Source of the DNA: Lepidodermella squamata
Taxonomy: Eukaryota; Gastrotricha
Length of the DNA: 64,000 nt
Assembly: GCA_047495785.1 (NCBI GenBank)
Contig: JBLDXI010000017.1
Span: forward strand, 2,914,001-2,978,000
Reading direction: 5' to 3'
Of the stretch, positions 36,184 to 47,634 are shown in pieces. The translations under genes and the position numbers were made by a program. The stretch's first letter is position 1. Every line of letters begins with the position of its first letter. The notes under the pieces were generated by a model, which worked only from the letters and a program-made list of their open reading frames with translations, searched no databases and had not been told where the DNA came from.

Positions 36184-37228
36184 TCAACGGAATGATATTT
36201 TATAAATAAATATTGCTTCCATTTGCAATTAAGGTGGAACAAAAATGGATTTTGCACCCACGCCATGGGATAGGCCAATTACCAAATTGAGCGTATCAAA
36301 AATGCTGATATACTTACCCGTTCGTAGTCGTTCTTCATAGCCGACGTGTTTTCTCAGCTAGTTTTTGCGTCTAAATAGTACGTGCTAAATTGCGCTCATA
36401 ACAAGGCCCTAAAAGTCAAAAGGAGGTTTTTACTTATGACGTTCTGAGCTGTTATATGACGGCGAGCCGTCATCATCAGACTAAAAGCGAATAAATAAAA
36501 ACAGTGCGACTGGCTCGAATAGAACAATCTCGGCGATTTTGCTGGCCAACTCATATTCGGGAGTGGGTGGCTATATTCTTGTATTAATGCTCATGAACGC
36601 TGTTCGCCGTCGTTTCGATGAAAGCGCGATCGAACGTAGTAGTGTTTCTGCATGCGACATTAGCATCGCCACCTATACACAGTTAATAATACTGGCTAGC
36701 CGTTTGCCACAGCACAGTATTGGGAAGCTACGCGTGCGGCGCAGCCAATCATCACCTAGCAACCGCTGAGGCGTGTGCAGCTTCTGCGCAGCAAATATAC
36801 AAACTTCTACAGTCAGTAATAATAACTACGTCAGCTTCGGCGTTATATTTCAGGAGTCGTCACGTTTGATACTAGGAATGAAACAAATGATTGAATATGT
36901 GCTGTTGTTATTTCCCCTCCGTCGAATGATTAGGCGTATGAGGAGTAGGACGTTGACCACAACACAGAATACAATAACAACTCCAAAAATGTGAGCTCTG
37001 AGCTGCGTATAACAATAATATAAGCCTTATGTGGCCTTACTTCATGCCCTCTCGGGGCTATTAATAATAAAACAGCGTTTCTGAAAGCACAAAAATGAGC
37101 AATAGGTATCAGACTGCTATAAGACGCATGCTTTGTTCGTTTATTTGCGAGCTGTCATAACAAGTTATCAAAAAAATTCGATTTCACTGAAATGAAAGAG
37201 CCAAGTGTAATAAATCAGTCAACCGCAT
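36184..37228. other. Intergenic region upstream of the Tudor-like gene
   Basis: About 1 kb. A minus-strand ATG with a good donor (36318-36338) may be its first exon. Nothing else coding is supported. Confidence 0.45.
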
Positions 37229-37994
37229 TCACATTGCCTCGACAATGGCCTCTTGTTGTTCAGAGCAGTCATTAGCTTCCGCAAGGGCGGCATTAGCCGT
37301 CTTTGATTTTTGCCTCGGCTGCTTTGTTGACTCGCCCAAGCTGATACCTGCGAGAATATGGCTAATGGAGTCAAATGAATAGCTCGCTAAAATTTACCAT
37401 CCAAAAACGCGTACTCATCGCACATAGATGTTACGGCGCCTAAAATCGTCGATTAAGATTTTTCGGGTATTTTTGATCAATAGTTAACCGATATCATCAA
37501 GCTGAATTGTCTTTCGTTTACTTCCCGAAATGTGGCGAGCAGCGTCAGATGCCAGCTGAGAAATAAACATTTCCTGTGATACATATCATAAAAATATTAG
37601 TTGCTGTTCCTAAAACTAAAGGTCATACCGTAGCACGCGTTATAAGGATTACCGCAGCTTTGCTCAAGATACCGACTTCCTCATCCAAGTTAATGATTGA
37701 TCGAATTCTGGCGACAGGTAACCCTTTCTCTTTCCTAAAAGTTAGAATATTGCTAATGCGCAAATGTAAGATAAAATAACGGAACTCGGAGGTTTCAGCA
37801 GCAATGTTCTCGTCCCCATCATCGATGACGACGGCATGAACGTCGCTGTTACCATCATTTTGTGCATCTGTATCAGCTTCTACTTCGGCGTCTAAATTTT
37901 CTGGATTCACTTCAAGAATTGATTGAGGACTATCAGGTTGTGGGGTTTGCGTCTCTTCGACAACGTTTTGAGAGTTCTCAGGTTCGCAATCCAT
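37229..37994 (-). CDS. POLE4: Histone-fold protein, DNA polymerase epsilon subunit 4 (POLE4)-like
   Basis: Small histone-fold partner of POLE3, in the Pol epsilon holoenzyme. Four or five exons with introns of about 50 bp. Acidic N-terminus (MDCEPENSQNVVEETQTPQP...). The histone fold joins as: KEKGLPVARIRSIINLDEEV / GILSKAAVILITRATEMFIS / QLASDAARHISGSKRKTIQL / DDIGAVTSMCDEYAFLDG. The KRKT-x5-D-x3-AV...EYAFL signature (human KRKTLQRRDLDNAIEAVDEFAFLEG region) separates POLE4 from CHRAC1 and NF-YC, though CHRAC1-type cannot be excluded. The C-terminus is STKQPRQKSKTANAALAEAN, ending IVEAM. The conserved fold is spread over exons at about 37740-37630, 37575-37495 and 37445-37400. Confidence 0.82.
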
Positions 37995-38100
37995 AATACA
38001 CTTAAGATCTATATCAAGTATTCAAATCATTTATGTATGTGAAGTAAATAAATTGACCAAGACAGGATTACATCGTTCCTCGACCTCTTTTCATCAACTA

Positions 38101-38455
38101 CGGTATTTCATCGAATAGTAGGCTAGGTACCTCAAACAATAAACCCCTCGAATACTTAATAGCCCCGAAAATTCCCTTAAATATTGGGTCCAAATGTCAT
38201 TAATAGCCCGCCTAGATTAGTAGCCAGGCGGCTGTAAAACAGGTTGAAGCCTGCAAAATCATGGGGCCCGAAATGATTAGGTATAATTTTGCCGACTGCG
38301 GAATCACTGCTGCGTGAAAGGTTCGGGTAGTTCAACCTGGCAAGTCTATGGGCTGGATTGAAGTGATGTTGTGAAATCTCGGAGCTAACCCCTCCCTCGA
38401 ATAATTGCCCGATTTGTTTCACCATTTATCCGAGCTATTGTTTGATGAAATACGG
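38101..38455. mobile_element. Candidate TA-bounded MITE
   Basis: Ends CGGTATTTCATC and, on the other strand, CCGTATTTCATC, each next to TA (38099-38100 and 38456-38457). A CAAACAATA motif recurs inside both ends. The 355-bp interior is non-coding. Terminal repeats of only 12 bp make this less certain than the other elements. Confidence 0.5.
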
Positions 38456-38760
38456 TATGCTAAGCGCTAAGCTTTTATCAGCATCACGAAGCTTAGCGAT
38501 AAATGATAGTTAAAAAGCATGGGCAATGAGCAGCCGCGGTGAAAATCACAGAACAATGGAGGAGCAGCCGGCAAATGCTATAGCCTATAGCCTATAGGAA
38601 ATGCATCCCCGCCAGAATCGTCTCCGAAAACCAGGGCTAAGGCCCCGCGCTAACTGAAAAAGCGAAGTAAAGACTGCTAGTGGCTAGTGGCCATCGGCCT
38701 TCCGGCTAACCATCACATTACAAGACCATACAAATTACAAGAGTGAGGATGCCTCTTACA

Positions 38761-39317
38761 CTTTAACATTTAAAATTGCTGGGGCCTGTCAAATCTTCTC
38801 GCCTTGTAGATTCACCACGCGATCGCAACACGCCCGAACCCCAACTTTCCGCAACTTTGTCGGCGAGTACGGTTGGGGATTGGGCTGACACGAACGGCCG
38901 TGTTTCGCTTGAAAATGGGGCACTTTTGGAAGAATTCTAGGTGGCGATTTTGACACTACGTAATTGAAGTTAGCAGATCGATTTGACTACTTTCATGCTT
39001 TGCTACTTTCTGAAAATTACCGGGTCGTCGACATACTGTTCACATTTCTACGGGTCGAGTCACCGGTAGCCTTCTTGAAGAGAAGAAGCTCTTTTGCTGC
39101 TGAAGCGTGTGGCGACAAGGCAATTCGTGATCCTTTACAAAATCGCAACTGCAACTTACCGCATGTATATCAACTTCGTGATTCGCATTTTTCTCCATTA
39201 TTCTCACATTTCAGCAGAACAAGATCCTGAGAAAGGTTCTTCGACTCTAGAACTTTGCTTTAAGCTGCAAGAAGAAGATTCATCCGTCAGCATACCGCCT
39301 CTTCAATTCGAAAGTTA
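38761..39317 (+). pseudogene. Possible decayed or cryptic coding region, unrecognised
   Basis: Two adjacent plus-strand frames look coding in amino-acid composition: ADRFDYFHALLLSENYRVVD near 38970 and VATRQFVILYKIATATYRM near 39100, followed by a short tail (EDSSVSIPPLQFES) ending at 39316. They are in different frames with no room for a normal intron between them. An upstream frame is broken by a stop at 38938. This could be a broken gene or coincidence; I do not recognise a family with any confidence. Confidence 0.2.
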
Positions 39318-41621
39318 AAAACCTAGTTTTGTGAGATCAATCTATCCGCTTTGTGCTATTCCTCTAGGTGGTTCTTGCATGCAACAGCAGAAGGCGTAGA
39401 TCCCAGGTTTCCTTCAAAACGATCTTCGATTTTTTTAATTATACCGCCAAAACTCTAAAATTGCAAATATTGAGTGCACAATTTTTATTGTTAAAAAATT
39501 TATTATTATATCAAAACTAAAATATGTATGAAAAACAAATTTGATTAAAAGCGCGCGCTATTTTCGTGTTTTCGTTCGGCCCTTTCGCCCGTTCCCCTGC
39601 CTTGGGCATACTTGGGCACTGAGCGGCCCGGCCCGGGGGGCCGGGACCGTGCGATGAGCTGTTTCCCTGACCAATATAGCGTTTTCTATCGCCAGTAACA
39701 GGACATTCGTTGCATTCGATTTGCTCATTCTTTCATTCAGATTACAATGTGACGGGCGTTCTACTCGTCTTCTTGGACGGCAGGGCGGGGAAATCTGAAA
39801 TAACTGCTGGGAGATTAGCAATCATTAATTTATTATCGCCAAAAACAGATGGATGATATGAGGGATATAAATGCATTTCGAAGTAGTCGATGAGGATGGT
39901 ATGTACGCCGATTGGATAACTGAGGAGCACCCAGGATCAAATGGGCGATGGCTGATGCCTGGTGTTATCTGCATGTATATCTATCGTTATCCGCATTGAT
40001 GATTTACGACGCTGGATAGCAACCATAATGTCTGGGTGGATATTGGTCCTTCAGCCATTCAGGCCGATATTCAGCGTGATATCTACCTATTCTATCCACC
40101 TGGATATTGTATACGATTTCTGTCGTCAGAGATTTCCAATTTGCATCGTCCGACATAAAGTGTACTTCAGCGAATGAATTTTTGTGACGTCGAGGAGCAT
40201 TGTGCGTCTAAGTTGTTAATCTCTGTAACTGCTTGATGACATCCCAGTTCACAGAAACAGGTATCACCGATTGATCACGCCTTACCGTCAACTGCTCTTT
40301 TGAACTGAGTACGACCTGTTGACAGTGTGTTAGGTAGTTCAACAGAATTTCAGTACACTTGACGGTATTCATTTGGCGAAATTTCGCTATAAAATCTGCT
40401 GTGCCATAGGTAAGTAGTGTCCTGTATTATGGCTAGGCCTGTATTATGGCTAGGATAGTCTCAGGTTTTGCGGAGCCAGAGCGCCTGAACGAGATGGGTG
40501 ATACTACATTACATTCTAGCCTTTTTAGAAGATCGGCACTGCTGGAATATCCGGCTAGTTCATGCTGTATGTCGAAATGTTTTATTGACTGCAGAGTACT
40601 GAATCACGTTGAATCCTATTTTGCTCCGTACCCTTTAATTTTCAATTACTTGGATTATCAATAACTTGATATGCCCCAAGAAACAGAACAAGATGAGAGC
40701 TTTTCGATTTCATGAATATGACTGATTACAACCGCCTTCAGCAGCAAATAATGGTCCCTGTCAGTCTTGAGGGGCTTTTTCGCATCGTCATCGTTCTCCT
40801 ACATCAAAGACCAAAGGATCAGAATTGTTGCTTTGATTGTTGAAGTTAAAGATCATGTTCATATGTTACTTTAACTTCCGTATTCACTTCAGTGGCGTTA
40901 CACAAGGGGAACATCTGGTTCGCAAGAATAAGGCCCCCGAATGTAAGGCGATTCGAATGATGAGTGTGCGCTGCACTGACATGAATAAACGGTATTTGAT
41001 GCAGTTAGGGATTAGGGATCCACATGAGATTGGGCGCAAGCCAAGAAGAAGAGCGAACCATTTTTAGGGGAGAAGGCGGGCTATTGAGCAAGGGCTTTCT
41101 GTTGCGAATAAGTAAAGAGTTAGGATAGGATGACACAAAGATGACAAAAAAACTACGCTTTTCTATCAAGCTCCAGCGTCCTAGTACGTCTCAGGACAGT
41201 TAGGGTAGGGCAGGGTATGGTACTGACAAACCAGGCGCCGCGAACGACTCAGCGACATGACCATAAATAAGGTCAGCGCAGTGGCTAGTCTGACAAGCAT
41301 CCGAGGGAGAGGGAGAGAGAGATGTACTGGCTGCGCAGCCTTTCTGCTGAACGCCTATAACCGAGCCTGACTGAGGATGACGATAAACGATGATGGTTCC
41401 TCCTTCTCCACCCACCGACCATTAGAGTTTGGCCGCTAACATCTACGCCCTTGAGAGTTGGCTGCGGGCGTAACCCTGTCAGATGCTCGAAACCGAAAGG
41501 TGGACCACAATAGCCAAAAACCTCAAGCTGAAAGCACCTACAAGAGCGAGCGGTCGATCGCACTGTAAGAAATTTCTAAATTAGCGCCATCAAAACCATG
41601 ACATCAAATAATTATCAAATT

Positions 41622-42834
41622 TTAATTTTTGTTTAGAAATGCGTTTAAAATTTGCTTGAGCCAAAGGTCATTCATTTCGTGTGTCCAAAACTTTATTGAA
41701 ATATCACTTTCATCGCAACAGAAACAAGTTTTCAAGAGCATGTTTTCAGCCGAATAAAACGATTTGCAGCTGTTGAATACTCGGCTGCTTGTGTTTGGCG
41801 TGATCGGCTCGGGTATTTTCTAAATTATAACTGTAATTTCCTTGGTGATTATGCTTTTAAATATTTACCTTCATGGGATCCGAACTCATATCAGCATCAT
41901 CGGAAATTGCTAGCCGTGCTTCTGTTTGCTGTCCACTCAATTCTCGAAATAAATCATCGGGCAAGAGTAATGATGCAGATTGAAGTGAATTCTTCTCCAA
42001 TATCAAACGAAAAGATTCAACTAAGACCAAATTAGAATTGGCTTTGAGCAATGTCAGGCAGCGATTGTTCTTCCCAATCATCTCAACTTCAATTGCTGTT
42101 AGTTGATGGCTTGTTAAAGATGGATAGGCTTTCATCATTTGCTGAACTGTTCGCTGTTGAAAAGCATGCATCACCGATATAGCAGGAAACCATTCTTTGC
42201 CATTATATGTAATTGTCTTCATAGTTGAAATCTTAAAAGTAACACATTGATTTTTGAAATATTATCAGTAAGATTCTTTGCTACTCACCAGTTCAGATTT
42301 GATGTCAGGTTGTTGCGGCTTCGGTAACAAAGTCAGGTTAGAACAGTTCGATTTCAATCTCTCAACAACTGCAGCGGCCTTCAATAACCGAGGACAATCT
42401 CGAATAGCATTCGCTAAACCAAGGTTATAAGAGCTAACTGACGCCACCTCATCAGGAGATAATCGAAGTAATGCGAACTCAGGGAAATGTTTGCGAAAGA
42501 TGTTGACCGTTTTCGCTGACACCAACTTCATTACATCGATCTCCAAAAAGTAAAACTCTTCATTCCAATTTATATGACGAACGTCTTTAGCCTGATCAAT
42601 GCCGTGTGAATAAAGTTGGGAATCAAGTTGGGAAACACAAATGTCATTTTCACAAGTGATCAGGATTTTTTCTTCAGCAGATAAATGTCGAGAAGAGAAA
42701 CGAGTGCAATCAGCATAAATTTCTGCACCAAGTGAATGCATTCTTTCGATGAGCTCGGCAAACAAATACCACGATTTTCCTTCAAATGTCGTTCGTGTTG
42801 CGACGTAAGAGACCGCGTTAGGCAGTACTTCCAT
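41622..42834 (-). CDS. Unrecognised protein with three ~70-residue repeats and Cys-rich C-terminus
   Basis: Three exons: ATG 42834 to about 42289, then about 42235 to 41871, then about 41818 to 41622. The protein (about 370 aa) contains three related units. Unit 1: TFEGKSWYLFAELIERM...LSAEEKILITCEND. Unit 2: INWNEEFYFLEIDVMKLVSA...FPEFALLRLSPDEV...LGLANAI. Unit 3: ITYNGKEWFPAISVMHAFQQ...YPSLTSHQLTAIEV...LTLLKAN. The shared pattern is an aromatic beta-like start (GK-W), a helix with V-M, a P-x-L/F turn, L-x3-E-V and a final L-rich helix. The last exon has no upstream ATG and reads KIPEPITPNTSSRVFNSCKS, then CFCC and a helical end (WLKQILNAFLNKN). No signal peptide or TM segment is seen. No function can be given. 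Confidence 0.6.
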
Positions 42835-44100
42835 GCTGTTTGTAATAAAATACTTGGTACTGGTATAAGCTACTTTTTATTTGCCGGTAATAGCATCATT
42901 ATTGCGGCGCATCCGATACCGAACGGTTGCAACGCCTACCAGAATGCGTACTACGCACAAACGCTTCAGACAATTTCATGGCTAAATTCTTAAGATCAAC
43001 CAAATTTATCCTCCTCTTCTTGATTTCACCTTCGTTCCCTTCGAGCGTAGTCTAGGATAATTCTATCGATTTTATAATTATAATATAATTTTTATTATTC
43101 AATTCTATCAATTCTATCAACATCCATAGGGTAAACTCATAGGGTATAGTCTCTGTCTCTCTCTCGCACTCTCTCTGTATAGTGACGTTGAACCATGACT
43201 ATCCACCACTTATTGTTCAAACATGACCAGAGTCTGCGTTCGAATGGGCATACTTTTTAGTTTCCCATTCCCGAAACATAATTTTATGGGACCGACGCAG
43301 TTATCATCACGAAAAATGCATTTTACGGAATTATGGACTATGAGCCAATTTTTCTACTATCATGAAAATGCCAAGAGAGCACTTATTAAGCTATTAGTTA
43401 TAAACCATTTTGTGGTTATCCTTCTCCATTATCTCGCAGCTCGCAGGCATTTTGATATACTTCTTAAATGTTATTGCATGAAAAAGCGATCACGTATTTT
43501 TCTAATCGCATTTTATATTTTATCAAATACGAGCAGTTGAGCTGTTGCGACTAACTTAACTACAACTTTGCGCGAAGCTCGCGGAATCGCTGAAGTAGAT
43601 TCGCAGCCACATGAGGTCAATAGTAGAATCACCCAAATTTTACGAAGTTGGTAGCATTCGAGAATTGTTAGGATGACTTGTATCCCTGCATCCTAAGAAA
43701 GATAGCGGATGGTCTTGGTAATGTGATCTGGTTAGCGATTTAGCGATGGTTGATGATTAGCAATTAGCAACGAAACCGCCGTATTCGAGAAATGCTTGAC
43801 ATGCAACTCGCTTGGCATGATACGACAAAACGTGACCCACAATTTAAGTTTGGGTTTCACGACTTTTGCGCGGACTTCTTAGTGAAATAGCACGTCACAT
43901 TTAGTCTGATGGTGTTGAACCGACGGCCAAAGAGCAAAATGCCACGGACTAATAAGTAGTTATCAAAGAAAGCAATCATGCGCAGAAGTATAATTTACAA
44001 TGCTCATCCACTTGATCATTTTAGCTGGAATCTTAACTATAATTAGGTCAATCAGGAATGCTTACGGCACTTCAATCTAATGGCGAGAATGCAGAATAAC
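42835..44100. other. Intergenic region
   Basis: About 1.27 kb upstream of the three-repeat gene, AT-rich. It includes a CT-rich run at about 43151-43180. A 105-codon plus-strand frame (43223-43540) has no domain or splice support. Confidence 0.4.
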
Positions 44101-44108
44101 TTTCAGGG
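44101..44108. repeat. Left 8-bp target-site duplication of hAT-like element
   Basis: TTTCAGGG, repeated exactly at 44919-44926. Confidence 0.85.
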
Positions 44109-44918
44109 CAGCGTGGTCCAAAGTGTGACTCTCAAGCCATTTTGACTCTTTTGGGATTTTTTTACTCATGTGTGACTCCGATTACTAAGCCGAGCTTGAC
44201 TCCGGAAAGAGTCACAAATAACCTAGCTAAACTTGACTCCGGCTCTGAGTTTGACTCCAAAATGAGATGCTTTGACTCCACACTCATCCAAAAAGTCAAA
44301 AAAGTCGAAGAAATATCCTCAGCTGAAGCTCGCTTCGCTCGCAGGGAGCTATATTTTTCTACAAGTTACAAAGGCGCAAAAATGACGAATTTTGTTAAAA
44401 ACCAGTCGAACCCCCCGAAAAGTTGCAGCGACAGGTGAATATACAGGGTGTTCAAGAAATAATATCTAATCTAATTATAGAATGAACTTTAACCAGACAG
44501 CACGCGATACGAATTTTCAAATTTAGAAAGAAATTAGACGACGTGTTACTCGAGTTTTTGAACTAGTTCAAAAACACGTCTTTCTTCAATAGTTTCGCGC
44601 CAATATTCAGTCATTTTTAGGGACATAGTATTTAAACCTTTGAGCCTGAAAAATTGAAGTTTAGTAAGTTCAGTAAGACGAGCAAGAAAATGCGTGCCAA
44701 GTTCAACAGATGTCACTCGTTCAAAGTTCAATGCTAAATATAGCTAGCCATTATTTCTTGAACACCCTGTAGAGAGCAATTTTCGCGCCAGAACGGGAAT
44801 TGGAGTGATATTTAGACGTAATATTTACTGGTTTATCGGCGTTTTAATGGTTTTGACTCTTTGGCCCAATTTTGACTCCGGTTGGTGACTCGCCAGTTTC
44901 CGGCCGTGGACCACACTG
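44109..44918. mobile_element. Non-autonomous hAT-like DNA transposon with nested element
   Basis: The termini CAGCGTGGTCCA (left) and, on the other strand, CAGTGTGGTCCA (right) match over 12 bp with one mismatch and fit the hAT CAGNG start. An exact 8-bp duplication (TTTCAGGG) flanks it, as hAT requires. The interior has many TTTGACTC/GACTCCGG repeats near both ends. No transposase. It is interrupted by a TA-bounded element at 44444-44769, so it was about 480 bp long before that insertion. Confidence 0.85.
44444..44769. mobile_element. Tc1/mariner-like MITE nested in the hAT-like element
   Basis: Bounded by TA on both sides (44442-44443 and 44770-44771). Termini CAGGGTGTTCAAGAAATAAT and its exact complement at the right end give about 20-bp terminal inverted repeats. 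TA targets and CAGGGTG-type ends are typical of mariner-like elements. The 326-bp body has only a 61-codon minus-strand frame (44546-44731) with no transposase signature. Confidence 0.85.
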
Positions 44919-44926
44919 TTTCAGGG
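44919..44926. repeat. Right 8-bp target-site duplication of hAT-like element
   Basis: Exact copy of TTTCAGGG at 44101-44108. Confidence 0.85.
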
Positions 44927-45215
44927 TTTCAGAGTAATTGAAGGCAAATAAGTGGCGCGTACTTCATGATGAGAACGGTTTACGGGTAGATTTCTGGAGC
45001 AATGGAGCGGTTTGTTCTGCTTGTCAAGGCTAAATCCTAAATCAAAGCGCAGCTTTTTAGAGACAAATCTGATCTGCTCTAGGTATTGAAATTCAACACT
45101 TAATTGGTATCCAATAGATATAGACATTCTTTGTTTTTAAATGGAAGAAAAAAGCTAAACCAAAGCAGTCAAAGCAGAATGAACCGCCATCACTGCGCCG
45201 TAGTCGTACCGTAGT

Positions 45216-45385
45216 CGTTAGCGTCGTTGAATACAACTCGGATTAGGGCTTGTTCACGTCAGTTACAGACAGTTGACGGGTGACAAGTTTGCTTCCGTCT
45301 TCGTTCACATAAAAACTATGCTATCACCTTTTACTTGTCACTGACGTAAACATGCCCAAATCAGAGTTATTCAACGACGCTAACG
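45216..45385. repeat. Diverged inverted-repeat element of about 170 bp
   Basis: CGTTAGCGTCGTTGAAT at the left is complementary to ATTCAACGACGCTAACG at the right, with weaker matching continuing inward to GACAAG/CTTGTC. No clear target duplication. Probably an old hairpin MITE. Confidence 0.6.
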
Positions 45386-45615
45386 CTCCCATTTCTGTGG
45401 CTTATCAATTTAGTTATCGTTAGTTAGTTAATTAGTTAACCAATGGAGTATCGCCGTCATCGATTCTTGAAAATTGTTAGTTCATTTCGGTTTTAAGTGA
45501 TAAATTTTCAGAAAACTTTGAAGATCTCTTGTTTCCTAATTCAAAGATTTATCACCCAAAACTTCCAGGGGCGAGATCCACTTTCAATAATATTACATGT
45601 GCATGACTATACAGT

Positions 45616-45680
45616 AAAGTTCCTCTGATTTCTACGAAAAAGTATAGTCTATACTTTTTCGTAGAAATCAGAGGAACTTT
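45616..45680. repeat. 65-bp perfect palindrome
   Basis: Two 32-bp arms (AAAGTTCCTCTGATTTCTAC...) are exact complements around a single central base at 45648. No coding or element context is visible. Confidence 0.9.
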
Positions 45681-46288
45681 TAATTTAGAATGGCTCGTTT
45701 CTAACATACGTAATAATAATTCATTAAAATCTTATTGCAATATCTCTCGCAGCTATTAAAGTAGTAAAGTACATCCTATTAGCTGCTGTATTAAATTTTA
45801 TATTCTGCATTGTTGATTAGGATTATTATACTTCAATTTTTACTCGAATTCGGCACTTAAGTTATAGCTGATTGGATAAAGATTGGATATTGGATATTGA
45901 TTGGGAATCGGAAATGGAAAATTACGGCGTAAGGTCGCTACTATACTACTGCAGAGGGCTGGCACTTTCGATATATTCAACCTGTTATCGCCCTTTCTGT
46001 TAAACAAAGTGTGATGAATTGTTCTCTTAGTTTCATTTCCTTTGTTCATTTTCAATTATTTCGCTGCATTGAAAATAAAGATTTACGGCACCGAGTCACG
46101 GATAATAATAGTTTTTCATTGGTCACGGCAGCTCGCTTTTGCTACCTGTAAAATCTGCAATCGAAGAATTTCAGAAGAACGCGAGAAAACTTTGAAGAAT
46201 TATAGGAAGGATAGGCGAGAAAGCTGAATTTCTCTTTTCTCTTCAAGAGTCCAAGAACGCACGATAGCATTCGCAGCTAATGGCAATT
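45681..46288. other. Intergenic region
   Basis: About 600 bp of AT-rich DNA with no gene or repeat that I can define. Confidence 0.4.
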
Positions 46289-46950
46289 TTATAGCCCTCG
46301 AACCAAAGATAGTAGTTTGGGATGCAACCGCTCCGCAGTTGTAAACAACCGCAATGTAGCGGTATAATGATATATAGAAATATGCGCTAGTACAGGCGGT
46401 CCCTTACGTCGCAACACGAACGATGTCAAAACAGACAACTCGTCCAACTGTTGAAATATTCAACATAGATTTATTGAATACATTCTCTCAGGACAAGTTC
46501 AAAACATACCCATTGTATAATATTTTCACCGATAAGGGTTATATATGACCCTGGTTGTCTTGATACTTCGTCGTCAGTATCGTCAATCTCATGATCTGCA
46601 AAACGTTTTACTAATCAGTTGAAATTACAATCACTCTCTTACAGTCTAAACGGCTAGTTTTTCCACCAAGCAGCTCTCGAGTATCAGTGTTCAACCCACT
46701 TGCATCAGCCGCACGCTTCAAACCTCTGCCAGCTCCACCGCCATGGTGAACTGGCAACGGGCTGTTCATTCTCATAGTCTCCATCGCATCTGTAAACAAC
46801 CTCTTGACATCGATCGAAATCGAGGGCTTTTTGCTCACCTTCTAATTTCTTATTGCCATCGCCACTTGAACCGGGAACAACACTTTGAGGCCGATTAACT
46901 GAGATAGCAATTGCTCGCCCACGACCTCGAATGTTTATAGACTGCCGCAT
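46289..46950 (-). CDS. Tentative small four-exon gene with RG-type motif, unrecognised
   Basis: Four exons can be joined in frame through introns of about 45-65 bp with good splice ends (GTGAGC...TTACAG, GTAAGA...TTGCAG, GTATGT...CAACAG). The conceptual protein (about 165 aa) starts MRQSINIRGRGRAIAISVNR. It continues AMETMRMNSPLPVHHGGGAG and RGLKRAADASG, then an acidic HEIDDTDDEV segment, and ends LHPKLLSLVRGL. RG dipeptides in such settings can be methylation or RNA-binding sites, but no domain is recognised. The joined frame could be fortuitous; the consistent splice phases are the main support. Confidence 0.35.
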
Positions 46951-47088
46951 ATCATAAACTAATACATCAAAACATATCTGATCTAATACAAACTATAATA
47001 CAAACTATATTCCTTCCACGGTCAGAACAGACGGGTTTCGGCACACCTTTCATTAAGCAACTTCAATTTCAAAATAGTGTTAAATGAA

Positions 47089-47634
47089 TTTAGTTAGTTA
47101 GTTAGTTAGTTTTATTTTTGCTCCCAACATGTTACAATTTTTTTAGGTATCTATCATATAGATACTAAGTAGTTATATATATCACATATATATTGATAAA
47201 TCTGGAGCCAGGGACACTTATGCGCCCTGTCCATCCGCATCACAGCATTGAGATAGAATTTTTAACATTATTTTTAAAAATAAGTTTATCTTTGATATCA
47301 ATAATATTTACAGGCAATTTGTTCCACTTATTAACTACTCTATAGCTGAAAAAATTATACAATACATCGAGATGAGATTTACGCATTAAGAGATAATACT
47401 TGTGACTACGCGTGTCATAATTAGATTTTTTAATATCGAAAAAGCAAGTGGTATGCAAGTTAACATTTCCTTTTAGAATATCATTTGTAACGCACAGGTC
47501 CCTTACTTGGTGGCGTTGAATAATACTTAAGCGATTAAGAGAACGGAGCCTTAATTCATAGTCGTGTGTTTTCATGACTCGCCACGTGAAATTTTTTTGG
47601 ACACTTTCTAACAACTTCTGGTCACCGATAAACC
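47089..47634 (-). mobile_element. 5'-truncated LINE (CR1/Jockey-type) 3' end
   Basis: On the minus strand, 47614-47240 encodes the C-terminus of a non-LTR retrotransposon polyprotein: LESVQKNFTWRVM, then YELRLRSLNRLSIIQRHQVR, DLCVTNDILKGN, TRSHKYYLLMRKS and FSYRVVNKWNKLPVNIID. This run (QR-FT, RL-L-L--RR---D, WN-LP) is characteristic of the region after reverse transcriptase in CR1/Jockey-type LINEs. The 3' end is a short TAAC-type tandem tail (47092-47111), as many such LINEs have instead of poly(A). The 5' end is truncated within a few tens of bases of 47634. Confidence 0.8.

Larger units (their letters stand above)
37995..41621. other. Long intergenic stretch with repeats
   Basis: 3.6 kb. 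Holds a TA-bounded repeat (38101-38455), a possible decayed coding region (38761-39317), a GC-rich hairpin-forming patch (39630-39652, CGGCCCGG/CCGGG), and a 17-bp direct duplication, CCTGTATTATGGCTAGG, at about 40420-40455. Minus-strand frames at 39558-39930 and a plus-strand frame at 40837-41067 have no support beyond being open. Confidence 0.5.

Noticed and set aside
39558-39930. Two overlapping minus-strand frames with an apparent 3' splice site at about 39795
   Set aside because: No start context, domain or second splice site; the GC-rich patch inflates frame length.
44142-44438. 98-codon frame with SSAEARFARRELYF
   Set aside because: Lies inside the hAT-like element and is made of its GACTCC repeats; no domain.
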